Origin: Isoetes taiwanensis
Taxonomy: Eukaryota; Streptophyta; Lycopodiopsida; Isoetales; Isoetaceae
Assembly: GCA_021234155.1 (NCBI GenBank)
Contig: JAJEKV010000034.1
Coordinates: forward strand, 9,561,614 to 9,625,613
Direction: 5' to 3'
DNA length: 64,000 nt
Position 1 is the stretch's first letter. Every line of letters begins with the position of its first letter. Below are positions 11,956 to 25,700 of this stretch, piece after piece. Below the pieces are notes generated by a model. The model made no database searches, was not told the DNA's origin, and saw only the letters and a list, made by a program, of their open reading frames with translations. A program made the translations under genes and the position numbers.

Positions 11956-14900
11956 TTTCTACGAATTGGGTGGAGGAAATATTGATAAACTCGGCAAAGT
12001 ATGATGTTTTTTTTTGGCAAAGTGAAGATCTGTCATGATCTTTGCGCAGTTTTCCTAGGTGGGTTATTCCACATTTTGATTTCTACATAAAGTTAAAGCT
12101 CTTCCTCTTCGGCATGTACTTATAATATGAAAAGGCACTCTTGGTTTTCTTACTTTTTGCTGTCTAGACCGCACTTCATGATCTGTTAGTGCGTCCTGCC
12201 ATGTTCTATATCTCTATTCGTTTTGCTTCTCTTAAAAAATTGCATCAATCTAGGGGCAATCTCTTTGTTCTTTCCTTCGCATATTTAAATCGATGAGCTT
12301 TTTATTCGTTGATTCTTTCAAAATCTTAGAACCCAGCTGAAAAAATCCTCTCTTATGTCTGGAAACCTAGTTGATTACTCCGTGTAAATGCCTGAGAATC
12401 TGAAAACCCAGTAGAAAAATCCTCGCCTATGTCTCGTTTCTCGTCATTTCTGTGTCAGAAGTTGCAACGCTTTGGATTTTTCTCATATTTTGCATGATTT
12501 GGTTAGCAGCTTTATTGAAGAAAGGGAATTTAAGCTCATATCTGATCTCAACTGTAGATTATATATTTATTTGCTGCCTGCGCCTCTGTAGCAGGCAGGC
12601 ATAATGCAAACGCTTTAGGCCATGCTGAGCATAAAACTGTTTGAATTTGGTTTTTGGATCGATCCAAGTTTTGGGTTTATTCAAGGCTGTCTGCAGCACA
12701 TGCATGCACATGCACATACTGTTGTAATTAGCCAACACTTTTGTGTCTATCCAAGGCTCCTGCAACACTATTCTAGGAATTGGCTTCTTTTTTTGGATTT
12801 AAGGCTGCAACACTGTGTAAGGTAGATCCACAATCTACATCCAACTTTTAAGTTTTTACTAAGGCTGCAGAATGCACACTGTTCTAAAATTGAGCTTTGG
12901 ATTCATAGATTGGATTCATAGATTGCTAGGGACTGCAGAACAGTGTGTTGTAAATTTGCATTTGAATTGATCTTTTGGATCGGGTTTAATTCATCCTTTT
13001 TTCTTTTTCCTTTTTCCCATGATCACTCTGTTACACTTTCTGACTGCATTCTGACAGATTTCATTGCAGAGTCTTGCAAACAATGAATGTCTGCAAGAAT
13101 ATATTGGATTCAATCAATGCTTCCTGGTTATCATGCACTGGCATTTGACTTGAAAGCAGAGCAGTGCTGCATTGAAGATCAAATATGAAAAATTGTGGTC
13201 CTGTCAAGCTTATTGGGTTGCAGATTTTTGCATCATTTCAGCTTGTGCAGATCCAAATTTTGTGAGTATATTACATACCAGATTCAAGTTAGTTTATTAT
13301 TCAATATAGCTGCTGCAAGAATCATTGTGTACCCTGCGCCTAAAATGTCTGCTACTTTTATTCTAGTTTAACAGCTTAAACGCCATGATTCTCTTGAAAT
13401 GAGAGCTCATGCATGAGAGATTCATTTCTCTCTCAATCAGCAGGTCCAAAACATCCTGCTGAATCTTGTAGAACAGGTCACTGTTTCTGTTTTCTGAGCA
13501 AAATGGTGGTCAAAATAGTGTTGTTTTTGCATTTTTTTTCATGCCAATCTTCAAGAGCTGGCTTGGATGGCAACGCATGTGCTGATTATTTTAACAGGGT
13601 GGTCTTCAGGAAGCTTAAATTTTGTCTTGTGGCCATTTTTTTATGAGTAAAGTGTTCATATGATTTGGAGCAATGAGTAAAGTATTGATATCTTTGCAAG
13701 GACAGAAACAAAAACAAAATGAGAGGCTGATGAATAAGGTAGGCATTCATACATCCCTGCTACTTGAAGAATCATTTGCAAATAATGATTGTGTAAATAG
13801 GAAGTGCAGAAGGTTTATAATAAGCGAAAAGATGGCTATGGCAGGCACCTCAAATGAATGCCTCCTTGTTTCTGTACTCTTGTACAGTTTTTATCTTTTC
13901 ATATTTTAGTTTCATGAAGTCAACCTGTTTCTTTGTCTTTTGTGTGTCAACCAGAATATTTATCCATGCCTTTTGATTATGACATTTGTATAATTGCCAA
14001 ACCTTGAACCTCTCTCCTCTAGGGGCTGCTACAAAGACATCTTGATGTTGTTTATTGGTTTTGGAAGCCCAAGACAATCTAGCAACCATAATTCTCTACA
14101 ATTGATCAGAAATCTCAAGACTTTCCTAGAGTTTTATCTCGACAAAAGGAATGTGATTATTCCTTGTCGATCTTAAACAGAAAATAGGAAACCTCCCTTT
14201 CATGGAGTGCATCTTAAAAATGAAAAATGAAAAATAAAAAAACTCTCTTTCATGGAGTGAGTTGGAGGAATTGTCTACTCTTGCCATTGGCATATGCAAA
14301 CATGAATGGCAAGCAATTTTTTAACTCTAGACAAGTATGTTTCATATTCGGGAGAAGAATTAGACATTTATTTTGTAAGATTAGAATGCCCTTAGCTCTT
14401 AAGTTTTAATTTTGAAATCAATTATCTAAGTTTTTGCTTACAAAAAAAAGTGTTTTACCACGTTTTTCTTTTGTGGATTATTTAACTCGGTATACAAAAA
14501 GGCAAGACCCCACTTGAATAAATAACATGTAATCATTGATTCATAATCACACTTGATATAAAAAGAACCAAGAACTGCGGCTATCACTTGATGATAGGCC
14601 CAAGAACCCTAGAAAAAGATAAAAAAAGAAACACTTGCTCCTCATTTAGAGTTGAAAGCTTAGAATATTTTCTAGATAGACACCACCACAGTATCCCTGT
14701 TGTTGACCGTACTTGCTTACTAAACTCTAGAAACACATGAAGCCATTTATATACATTTTTTTAGATTTAAAGTGGGATTCATTGTCCTCCGTGACCTTTA
14801 TTGTTTATTGGTGATATAAAGAAGCTTTACAATAGAACATTTGAGTTGCTAAGTTTTAATGATTTTTTTATGATTGCGAATTCTCAGTAATTTATAGTTA

Positions 14901-15100
14901 GTTATTCAATGTTGAGAACAATCAATATGGTGTTTCCTTAGAACTTGTTGAAACAAATGATCAAATGCATTTTATCAAATGATCGTAATGGTCGGGCAGA
15001 GGCTCTTTCACCTAATTATCTCTGATAATGGCCTCCTCTCTTGGCCTCTACGAGATTGCAATTATTCTCTTGAAATCGTTGCTCTCTGCCCCGAAGCATT
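11956..15100. other. 3' flank of the AAA-ATPase and non-coding DNA
   Basis: No convincing gene. From about 12650 to 12960 a degenerate unit recurs about four times, each with AAGGCTGCA or a close variant followed by a CACTGT-like phrase, at about 80-bp spacing. The 3' UTR of the ATPase probably ends within the first few hundred bases, but I cannot fix a polyadenylation site. The small frames between 13.4 and 14.4 kb show no domains and are ignored. Confidence 0.45.
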
Positions 15101-15109
15101 ACGTTAGAG

Positions 15110-15194
15110 AATGTGCCAGGGCAGGCAATTTTGCCTGGTTCAGACCTTGGCTCGCCAGGACCTTACCAGGAGAAATTGCCTGCCTTGGCACATT
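15110..15194. other. 85-nt perfect-stem hairpin (miRNA-like or mini-MITE)
   Basis: The arm at 15110-15131 (AATGTGCCAGGGCAGGCAAT plus TT) is the reverse complement of 15173-15194 except for one position, which becomes a G-U pair in RNA. The stem continues after a small bulge with CCTGG/CCAGG. The loop is about 25 nt. Stem length and loop size fit a plant microRNA precursor, but also a very short inverted-repeat element. The 3' arm contains AGGAGAAATTGCCTG, which resembles but does not match the miR399 core as I remember it. No protein-coding frame explains it. Confidence 0.5.
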
Positions 15195-15199
15195 ACCTA

Positions 15200-16955
15200 T
15201 ATCAAATAATTGCTTGCTTATGTGTTTTTTTTCTGTTTTGCTTGATATTTGTCCACATTGATAACAACTTATAAGGGATATTTAAATTGATAAAGTTATG
15301 AAACCTTCTATGACGAGCCTTACCCTGGATTCGATGATCTCAGCTTGAAACAAATCCCTGCTTTGGGATCCCTCGCCTATCCCCCAAGGAGCCCATTCTT
15401 TCTCTCCCGTTCTGTCGTACTAACATGCATCAAGTGCGCCCGTCAACTCTGTCGTCGACGAGGCCAGAGCATCACAACCATCCATGCTGATCCCTTATAT
15501 TTTCAAAACTAGATAAGAAGGATTCGAAGCTGCCGAATCTTTTTGGAGGCTATTTATAACATAGGAAGTGGTTAGTTTCTAATGTACAGTACAGAAAAGG
15601 GATACAGAGTTAGAGACTTCCAAAATTTGCTGCTATTTTCAAAATCTGCGGCCAAAAGGTATTTATAATGCAGCAGTATTGATTTAAAGCGGAGCCAATT
15701 AAACTTGTATCTGGAGTTTGTTGGAAACTGAAGGCCAGAAGTGATTCTTGACAGGTTTGTGTAAAATCCAATAGGAATCTTTTTTTAAGGAGAGAAAAGT
15801 TTCCCGAACCAAAGCTGACGCCCCACTCCAGGATCCGGGGGATTTGCCTTCTTTATACAAGATATGCCACCTGCGTGCATACGGTAGCCAAAAGACCTCT
15901 AGTAGACATGTTTCAGATATGCAAATTTGACCCCTTTCCATATGGTTTTACAACTAGAAAAACAAATAAAAACCCCTATGACCCTTAGTAGATTTACGAA
16001 ACAGGGAAAAAAACCACTTTCTCCCATTCATGCATGTGGTTTTCACAAGTTCCATAGGGGGAAGCACCTGTGCTCCGGGATCGCAATTGGATACTATGGA
16101 CCGGGATGTGTCAATGAGGAAGCAAGAATCCGAGATTCCACAGGGGATATCGGCCACCAGGATTCCCCAGCTGCAAATCCCGATGTCCGAGAATACTAAG
16201 TTAATGACACATGAGCTTGAGATCACCAGCCATCTCTAAATTCCCCGAAATGATGTCTTCCTTTAGGATCCCAAGTTATCCCACTCACTGATTTTCCTAT
16301 ATTTCCCGTTCGCCTGGATGTGTAGATGTGCCTATCCTTGGAGATCCAGAACTGAGGTCAATAGCGGGGATCGCCATCTTGAGGGATCTTGGTGGGAGGT
16401 TTTGCATAAGCAATACATGGCAATTTTAGGCAATGGCTTTTGAATTTTGTATGCATTACAACTATAAAGAGAAGTAGTGGAGAATTCAACATGTACAAAT
16501 CGCTATCCATCAGGAAGAGGACAGACGTCGAGCACTTTATCAATGGAAGATGGAACAAGTTGTTGTCGGATCAGCGGATGAAGGGCATCAAGTTTTTCAA
16601 AGGTTTGCCTGCCTTTGCATGTCTTGAAGTTCGTGTTGCCCTTGTGCCACAGACATAGATCAAGGGTGAGGATCTCTGAGATAATTTTGCACCATCTAGC
16701 TCAATGTTGCTCAATGTTGCTTCTAAATTCTGCCAATAGAATATATGAATCCTATAGGCAAAATGTCTATTACAAGTCTGGAATGAAAAAGAATGTGTAG
16801 GAGAGAAATACGTGATGAATTGAAAAAGAACTTCTAGGAGAGGACACATGACGAATGTAATGGTATTCTGGCTTGCAACCACTAGACCAAGCATTAATTC
16901 ATTGAAATAATTGATGTTTAAAATATAATTGGGTAATTATTTGAATATGTAGCAT
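15200..16955. other. No supported gene
   Basis: Short frames on both strands overlap each other and carry no domain. I see no repeat structure beyond scattered simple sequence. Confidence 0.4.
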
Positions 16956-16960
16956 AAAAA

Positions 16961-18858
16961 CAGGGGGTTTTCTTTGTGTTTTTGTACGCTTTTCACTAAG
17001 GTTTTCCTATGATTTCGTGATGTATTCAAATGGATGTACTAATGCGTACATCTAGAGTGCACCATTTCTGAGCCATTGATTTTAGCCTTTTTTTTTCCAA
17101 TGGTCAACAACCAATGGCTCACAACAAAAGCCCTTTTTTGTGCGTGTGGTGCATAATGGTCAACAACCAATGGCTCACAACAAAAACCCTCTTTTTGTGT
17201 GTGTGGTGCATAATGGGCACATGAAGGGCTTGAAGGGCGCATGTAGTGCAGTTTCCCCGCCGGCAACACATTTCTTATCATAACTTTTGATCCAGAGCTC
17301 TGTTTGAGATGATTTTTATTGAGTTGGAAAGCTCTCTCCGAGATCTTTTTGATAGTATATGATATGGATATGTTTGGTTAATTAAGTTATCTATGCTAAA
17401 ACATCAATTTTTCGGCCGGGTTGGTAGGCTTTCACATCCTACCAGCTGATTAATACAGGATTGCGCTATTGCATATTGTTTTATAGCTCATTCCGAATGA
17501 AGCTTGCAAAAAATTACCATGCATTTTTAGATTTTGAGGCAGTTATTAAGCAAATTCCAAGGCTTCTAGATTCTTGTGCTAACAAGCAGTGTGTATGGTG
17601 CATAATGGGCACATGAAGGGCTTGAAGGGCGCATGTAGTGCAGTTTCCCCGCCGGCAACACATTTCTTATCATAACTTTTGATCCAGAGCTCTGTTTGAG
17701 ATGATTTTTATTGCGTTAGAAAGCTCTCTCCGAGATCTTTTTGATAGTGTATGATATGCATATGTTTGGTTAAGTTATCTATGCTAAAACAACAATTTTT
17801 CGGCCAGGTTTGATAGGCTTTCACATCCTACCAGCTGATTAATACAGGATTGCGCTATTGGATATTGTTTTATGGCTCATTCCGATTGAAGCTTGCAAAA
17901 AATTACCATGCATTTTTAGATTTTGAGGCAGTTATTAAGCAAATTCCAAGGCTTCTACATCCTTGTGCTAACAAGCAGAAAAGTTTCCCACTTTGGTTTC
18001 TCACCACAAGAATCCATGGAGGCCAAAGGCTGCTGTTAAATTCCAGTTCAAAAATGTTTATGTATGGGTGTTGCAAACTTTATGACTTTCAGAATAATGG
18101 GATCAATCTGCCCTATCTTTATGGTAACTTTTACTTATGTTCTATTTGTTTTATTGTGATGAAATTCAAAAGCTACAGGTGATGAAAGCCTCAAATGAAT
18201 TCTAGTTTTTTTCTGGTTTGAATTCTAAAATTTTTTTGTCACGGGAGGGGGGGCGTCCTAAGGCCCGAAGGGCCAAAAATTTTTTTGCAACACAAACCAT
18301 TAACATCCAACATATAAAAAATAAATCCCCCAACACATAACAACTAACATATAACAACCATTGACATTAATAACCAACACATAACTACCATTGACATTAA
18401 TTAACACAACCATTGGGTCCAACACATTTAAATTAAAATCCCCCTTAAACCCCCTTTGGTTTGGGTGCATATTCACACGGGAGGTGACGTAGGGCAGCGA
18501 GAGCCCTCATAATTGTATTTTGCACGTACAAAATCAACACCATATAGTATTCCGCTTGAAATCTTATAGTATTTTGCGAATCTTGTTATACAGCATAGCA
18601 AATTTTGTACTTGCATACCGCACAAACGAGGAACTTTACATACGGTGTAGATTAAGGAATAAGGGGTGAATATGCCTATCCAACAGCTCTCGTTGCCCGG
18701 AGTCACCCCCCGTGTGAATATGCACCCAAACCAAAGGGGGTTTAAGGGGGATTTTAATTTAAATGTGTTGGACCCAATGGTTGTGTTAATTAATGTCAAT
18801 GGTAGTTATGTGTTGGTTGTTAATGTCAATGGTTGTTATATGTTAGTTGTTATGTGTT
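16961..18858 (+). repeat. 1.9-kb dispersed repeat R2, copy 1
   Basis: Starts GGGGGTTTTCTTTGTG and is nearly the same as 45720-47597. Inside it a unit of about 390 bp is tandemly duplicated (from about 17201 and again from about 17591; each begins near TGGTGCATAATGGGCACATG and ends near TGTGCTAACAAGCAG). After this come a unique stretch and the left and right arms of a fold-back element; here the right arm is cut short at 18858. The frame at 17850-18182 is preserved in both copies, but so is the non-coding DNA around it, and I recognise no domain, so I do not call it a gene. Confidence 0.85.
18289..18858. mobile_element. Fold-back (MITE-like) element, right arm truncated
   Basis: The left arm 18289-18488 (beginning AACACAAACCATTAACATCC) pairs with the right arm 18702-18858 in reverse complement. 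The right arm stops about 43 bp short compared with the complete copy at 47025-47637. The loop between the arms has no coding content. The truncation joins directly to the sequence leading to the HAD pseudogene. Confidence 0.8.
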
Positions 18859-19159
18859 GGTTGATTAAGATAGTAGTACCACTTGATGAGGGTTTAGATG
18901 TTTCCAATTTAGCTTCCAGTGTTATGACTTTTTAATTTGAACTCAAGTTTTATAGATCCACTGAAGCTGTACTCAATTAATTGTCTGAATGGTAGGTCTA
19001 CTGAGTTGAAAAGTAGAAATGTAACTAACTTGCAACTCAGCAAATGTAAATTCGAGGTTAATGGCTACTTCTATATTTCAATTGTGCTCTTCTCTTGATT
19101 TATGTATTCGCTGAATTTAATTTCCTTTCACTTATTAGGTGTACTGAGTTGCAAGTTGT

Positions 19160-19930
19160 ACCTATGGAAAAGAAATTATTGACACTAGATCTCAATGGCG
19201 TGCTGGTTAGACTTATAGAAAAACCACTCACTTAAGAGAAGACTTAAGAAGACTTAGCTCTCAATTATTGAGATCATCCATCAGTGACAAAGTTGTTATG
19301 TTGAGGCCAGGTGTGCATAGGTTCTTGCATGAAGCCACTAAATTGTTTAATTTGACCCTCCATGAACAACTTCAATGTTCATGAAGTTCTTGACATGGTC
19401 TGTCCTGTGACTAGAAATAGCTTTGCCTTTGTTTAGGACCAAAAATTTTGTGATGAGATGCCACTAAGTATTGCAAACTCACTATTCATGAAGCCACTTC
19501 ATAAAGTGTACGAGGCTTTACCATAATATGGAAACAATATAGCTCTTGCAGATGATGACGCATACAAGACTTTTATATCCCCACCATTCACCTTCATCAT
19601 GGTGCCTACTTTTATGAGGGATCCAAATGATAATATTTTAAATACTTACTTGCTTTCAATGGTTAGACATGTTATATAGGTTGAAGGCATGTATTGAAAA
19701 CCAATACCATGGTGGAAGCTTACATAAAAATGTCTCTAAGCATTCTTGATGCACTATTTGAGCAAAACATTAGTGAGGAGCATAAACTATTAGTCAAGGT
19801 CTACTGCAAGGATCAGATTCACTGGTTAGTAGATCGCTTTGGGAATGTTTTCAATGTTGATCAGTTGGAGCAGATGATGAAATATTCAACTAATTGTGAC
19901 GCACTTAGGGGGTTGAGGGGTAAGTAAATG
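19160..19930 (+). pseudogene. HAD (FCP1/NIF-like) phosphatase-fold pseudogene
   Basis: Broken frames spell the fold in order: LLTLDLNGVLVRL at about 19177-19215 (nucleophile motif; the usual second Asp is Asn), VVMLRPGVHRFLHEATKLF at about 19292-19350, then a QDQKFCDEMPL stretch, and ALADDDAYKTF at about 19546-19578 corresponding to the acidic motif IV. A last open frame (19694-19927) covers a helical C-terminus ending RGLRGK. Stops and frame changes interrupt it between motifs. Plant HAD proteins with DLNG in place of DLDET are a known group. A second, better-preserved member lies at 26.7-27.5 kb, so the family has multiplied nearby. Confidence 0.72.
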
Positions 19931-21352
19931 ATTTTTATTTTAGTCTTAACCTTAGGTTAGGAATTTTTAATTATGAAAATGAATTGCAATAGTTGGGAAA
20001 CAAATTGAATACAGTATATATACTAAGGTACGGTAGATATCTGAGGAAAAATAGAGGGAATATTTGAACTAGAATAGCAGAGCTATGATTAGAGGAGATA
20101 AATTAGATAAGAATCTATAAGAATCGGAAGATATTTCCTATTAATAGGAAAGCAGAGGATATTTTTCTAACTTTAGAATCCTAATAGTATAAAAAAGGTT
20201 CTTTTGTGGGCTGAAATCCAAGCCTCTACCAGCACCAACATAGGGAGAGAAATCTGAACTGGTGGGTTAACGGGAGCTAAAACCCATGGGAATCTGTGAT
20301 GGCGTGGAGCCATTAATATTGGTTTATTGTTTGTTTTTTCTTTTCCTTGCTTGTGAATCTTCTTTTTTCCATAAGAAACCATTGTTGGGTGAATGGATTC
20401 ATACCTTTGTGGGGAAGCTATGAAGCCTTGTGTTTACACTCGTATGTCGAATACCATTCTCAAAACCTCAATAGCCATAGTTGAATCCAATATCTTGATG
20501 CCCTGTATCTTCTCCTTCGCATCAAATTCATGGATTATGATGAATCACCATATCTCACATCTATATTTGCTTTAAAATCAGCCATGTTCCTTAAGATCCG
20601 ACTTCATTCTGGCCTGTTCCAATCCTCTTGGTCATTCCAATATGCCCAGCGCACAGCAAACCTCTGTATTCTTCCTTTATTTCCTTATTCATCCTCTTTG
20701 ATGGTTATTTGCCTTTTTATTTCATCAAAAAGCTCATAGTCTAGTTGGTTGGTATCTTCAGTTGTTGTCTAGAACACTCGTCTTTGTCTCACTCTTCTTT
20801 TTAACGTTGGACGATGTATTTCTTTTACTATGTATTTCTTTCCTATAGATTATTTTGTAGTTATATTTTGCTTGTTTATCTTTGAGTTCTTATTTATTGT
20901 GGTTGTACATGGTTTAAGCGAATGATTATAATAAAATTAAAGATTAACTGCTTGAATGAACCCGCCCCTTTGTCGATGCCGAAGGGGTCCAAGCGAAAGA
21001 GCAACGTGCATATTGGTGATTGGTATGTAAGTGTATATCGTGTCGCAAACGATATACGGGTGAACTCGGGTGAAGGACTGATCATCTGTGGACAATACTA
21101 ACTGATGAAGTTGTGTTATGATGATGTGTTTATTTCTCTCCAGATTACTTTGGACCCAGGTGACAGTTACCCACTTAGTCTTTTTTCAGGACTAACCCCA
21201 CCCTTACTTCTTTTTATCTTCCAGATGGAGTAGAACCAGAAGATGTCGCTGACCGGTAAAATCGACTAAGAGCTTTGGAGCTTCTTACACGTTGCCTTCC
21301 ATCCATATGGTTGTGCACGTGATATGCATGACATTTTGATTAAATTCTTTAG
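19931..21352. other. No supported gene
   Basis: AT-rich DNA with short, domain-free frames. I see no repeat or RNA gene I can name. Confidence 0.4.
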
Positions 21353-21733
21353 TGTTCCCTTTCCTCCTTTCGCCACCCTCTTCCCCTTCTCCATGTGCCC
21401 ATTCCCCCTCCCTTTTTCTTTTTTCCTTTTCCCTTTTCTCATGCTCTTTTTACCCTTTTTTTTTCCCTTTTCCCACCCTTTCCCTTTTTCCCTCTCCTCT
21501 TTTCCTCTTCCCCTTTTTCCCTTCCATTTCCCACCCTTTCCATCTTCCCCTTTTCCCGTTGTCCTTTTTCCCTTCCATTTTCTCCCTCCCCCCTTTTTTT
21601 CTTTTTTTCTTTCCTTTTTCCCATGCCATTTTTTTCCCTCACCCCCTTTCCCCTTTCCCTCTTGTCCATTTTCTTATACCTTTCTGCCCTACACTTTTTC
21701 CCTTTCGTCCTCCCTTTTCTCCTTTTCCCTTAA
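21353..21733. repeat. 380-bp polypyrimidine tract
   Basis: Almost pure C and T on the plus strand, built from variants of CCCTTTTTCC. Three plus-strand frames stay open through it only because C/T codons never form stops, and they encode repetitive Phe/Pro/Ser/Leu peptides; these are not genes. Long mirror-like polypyrimidine runs can adopt triplex (H-DNA) structure and expand by replication slippage. Confidence 0.9.
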
Positions 21734-21749
21734 AGGATAAAGCATGACC

Positions 21750-22770
21750 AATCATGGTGGTGGGAAGTCGTGCAATAAATCTAGGCTTTCGGATGCAACC
21801 TGATGATTTTAGCATCAAAATTAGGGCGTGGTTCATTACGAACTTACGCTATAATATTATAATATTAATCTAGAAGAATACTTGTTTTTCATTTATATTC
21901 TGTACATATATATTAGAGGCATGTGAAAATATGGCAAGGTTACTAAGACTTTAATTTTGCTAAAAGTGTCCTGAAGTATTGCCAATAGTATACAAATGCG
22001 GATATGCCTCAATTTTATTATCTTTTAAATATGGCACAACTTGTAATTTTGTAGATATTCTTCAAGTTTTTGTGATTTTTAAATACATTGAAGCTCTCAA
22101 TTTTCGCAGATATATGTTGCTCAATTTTGTGTGTCTTGCTCTGTTAACATATTGAGTCCTAAACTGCAGATATGCCCGACATTTGTTATCTTTTAAACAT
22201 ATTGAAGTGTTCATTTTTGCAGATATACCTCAAGTTTGTAATCATTTAAATACATTAAAGCTCTCAAATTTTACAGATATGTGTATTGCTCAATTTTGTG
22301 TATTTTGCTCTTTTAAACATATTGCGTCCTAAACTGCAAATGGTAATGTACAATTTACCTTCTAGGAGGCAGATGGAAGACTACTTATGACCTGCTGACA
22401 AATGTCTTCTGCCATAAATACAAGTTTGAGTCATCTGCATCTGCAATAATGTTAATCTTAGAAAGTCTAACAAGAACTGGCTTGTCCTGCAATAGTTGGA
22501 ATCTTAAACCATCAATTTGTTTAGGGTAAAAGCATGAAAGGGTGTCTATAAATGTAGCCCTTTTTGTACATATACATATGTACCGAATGCACATTTTTGG
22601 AATAACTGTCATCATGACCCGCTAGTAACTGCCATGATTAATGGCTATCCACTACTCTGAACCCGCAATTATCGGATTTTGAAATTCTTTCCCAAATTCT
22701 TTCTTGGTTTGCCTCTCGTTCACTATCCCGCCCCTGCCTTCTCTGCTTGAATTCCGATCATGAATTCTTC
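21750..22770. other. AT-rich spacer with a repeated phrase
   Basis: Between about 21960 and 22330 a degenerate phrase recurs: a word like TTTTGCAGATAT, then a 'CTCAATTTTGT'-type stretch, then TTTTAAACATATTG. It looks like a decayed tandem array of roughly 100-180 bp units. No gene seen. Confidence 0.4.
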
Positions 22771-22778
22771 ATCTAGCT

Positions 22779-25700
22779 ATGGCCCCAAAATGCCCCCAGA
22801 TGAGTGCTTGCTCATCACCACAGCCCAAGCAAGAAGCCAGTGCTTCCGGCAGTGGAATTTTACCTCCAAGGAGTTTACGTTTGGGTTCTGAAGTGATCCA
22901 AGCCAAAGACCTCCGTGATAAACATGCAGAGGCCCACATACCCAACCTAGAGATGGTTATGAACGAGGTATGGGGTGAAGCTCAAAAAAAATGACGAGGA
23001 TTCAAGGAAGGGAGAATCCGTAACGCATGGAAAGATGATTTTTTCAAATATTATGAATTGGTTTATGGCAAGAAACAAAGTTACAAACCATTATATTTCT
23101 ACCTATTTTGCGAGCATTTGCTCTTCACTTGAAGGGACGGCTTGTTGATTGGATGGACGTGGCTAGGACCGCCAAAGATCTTGCCAAAACCCTCATTTCA
23201 GACGTTACAGAGGACCCTACAACAGGTAAATCCTCAACTATCAAACACGACATCGTATTGCGTGAGAATATTAGAGCCCCGGGTTATTCTAGATCGATGT
23301 TGACACAATAAAGCGATTACTTAAGCATGGGTTGGAGGAGAAAACTAACCTATTGAATGAAGTAGAAGCAATCGGAAGAAAAAGGAGGGATGCATTGAAG
23401 GTCATCGGCCCGATTGAGGGTAGAAAGGATATGCTATCCAAGATCTGCAGCAGAGACCGCAAAAAATAGATGAGATAAAACAGAATTTGACAAATTGTCC
23501 TAGGATCCCACGGAAATCAAGTTATCTTTGAGTGTTGAAGTTCAAGTTGGAAGACTTGGTTATGAGTAGACATGATAAAAGCAAAGCACTCTTCTAAGCT
23601 AGAAATTGGTTTGCGGTGAAGCAACTAAAGAAATTGAAAGGCATGAAATCTCAATTGAACAAGCAAAGGAAAAACTTAATTGCATTGAATTGGTTCAGCA
23701 AAGGTATTCACAGATTTTGGATTTCATGGGGAGAGCGGGACCTATTGTTCTCAAGCACCCGAGGCCCTACCCCAGTAGGAGCTACTTCTATAGAGCAGTT
23801 CATCACATTAGGTTCATGTACTGTTGTGGCCAAGGCTTTGGCAAACCGGTTTGTTCTTTTAACTCCATGCGAGAGATGCTTATTGCCTCTTCTCGCTTGT
23901 GTTATCTCCGTCCATGAAAGGTAATTGCATAAAAGGTTGCATCTGGAATGAGGGCATTCGAATTCAGCTTGGTTTCCCTGCTGGGAAAGGTATGCATTGC
24001 TTTCAACTAATTTAAACTTATATTTCTCTTAATTCATATTTGTTATTGTAATCTGCATAGTTCTACATGTATGGCTTTCAGTGCATTGCTATTCCTTGTA
24101 CATGTATAACTTTTAGTGTACATCTGTAAGCAGAGGTACATAGGCTATTGATGCTTTTATTTTTGAGCTTGGACTGCAGTTGTATCAGTTGTACATGTCT
24201 CTAATGGAGTCTACATCTGCAAATAGATGTACATGCATTTATCTTTAGAGTGCATCTGTAGATGGATTCATAAGTATGTGCATTTTTTACATATATGTGC
24301 TTTTTTTTGGGCATAGATCTACATTCCCTAACTGGATACCTGGGTACATCTGGGTACATCTGGGTGCATTGAGGTACCTCTATGTACATTGAGGAACATG
24401 TACATGTACATTTGGCTATAGTTAAATGTAGTTACGTACATTTGGCACATTTTATGTACATGAAATGTACATGCTTGGCAGAATGTACCAGATATTTCTC
24501 ATTAGTTCTGTTTTCATGTTATTTTATGTCTATTGAAATTTAGATCATTTGTTTGTTTGCAGATGAGGTCGTTCCTATCCCGTAGCGGCTTTAATGGCTG
24601 ATGTTCTTGAGCCATCTGCATCGACTCTCTTTACAGATTTTACTGAGCATAATAAGCAGACCGAATATGTAGACCCTCAACCTTCCAGCTCCAGATCACC
24701 AATGACATTTACAGTGCCATTAAAGTGCCTCCTCGAACATGGCAAAGTGAAGTTGAGGAAATTGAGAGGATGGCACTTGAGAAAGCTAAAGCAGTTGCAG
24801 GTGCAGAGCCTTCAATGACTGCTGCAACAGAAACTCTTTCATCACCAAGTGCTAAATTAGTAATTGGAGAAGCTCCTAAGAAAGATTCAGCTTCTGTCTC
24901 AGCATCATTTGCAGGTGCCAGTTCTGGACCTGTTACAGAAGAAGCTACAAAGGACACAGATCCAGATTTTATCCCAGGAGATACCAGGGAAGAGGAAGTT
25001 GAGTTGGTTGTTGAGTCCACTCCAAAGAGGAGGCAAAAGAATGCTGGTGATGGCACTCCAAGAGGAAAAAAACAGGCAAAATCTCCAGCAACAAAAAAAT
25101 GTCCTCCGAAAAGAAAATCTCCAGGCAAAAAAGTGCCACCACCACCAAGAAAGAGGTATGTCCAAGATGAACTAATTTTGTTAAACATCTCAGATTTATG
25201 ATAATTAACCACATTTTTTTGTACATAGGACACGATCACAGGCCGTGAAGGAAGCTGATCCTGATCCTTCTGAGTCGGAACCGGAAGAGGAAGAGGAGCT
25301 ATAGGCAAATATTGATGTGATAACAAATAAGGTGCAGCAGTCCACAGAAGATGTTGAAGCAGGTGATGAATTTACAAGGTGAGTAATATACAATTGATTA
25401 CAATAGATATATTCTTTTGCTAATCTTTGTTGTTTCCTTTGTGCAGTTTAGTGAACCGACCGGAAAAGGTTGGTTCCATTCACTCCTTATAGGGACTGCC
25501 CCTCCTAAGCCTGCACCCTCTATCTTTCAAAGTGATGTTGACGAAGTTCACTGGAAGTGGACTTGACCTCTAAGATGGTAGATGTCTATGGGAGGTAGGC
25601 TAGCATTTCAACATATTTATGTTATTTCATTCCCTAAGTCACTCATCTTATGTATTAATATGTATTCTGGATTTGTGTGCAGGTACCTTTGTAGCGGTCT

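Noticed and set aside
13413-14409. Cluster of 60-80-codon frames
   Set aside because: Both strands are equally open in AT-rich DNA; no motif, signal or splice pattern supports a gene.
17850-18182. 110-codon frame conserved in both R2 copies
   Set aside because: The surrounding non-coding DNA is equally conserved, there is no domain, and the copy at 46525 has a 15-codon internal duplication, so conservation reflects recent copying and not coding constraint.
21324-21747. Three overlapping plus-strand frames of 112-138 codons
   Set aside because: They exist only because the C/T tract contains no stop codons; the peptides are low-complexity.
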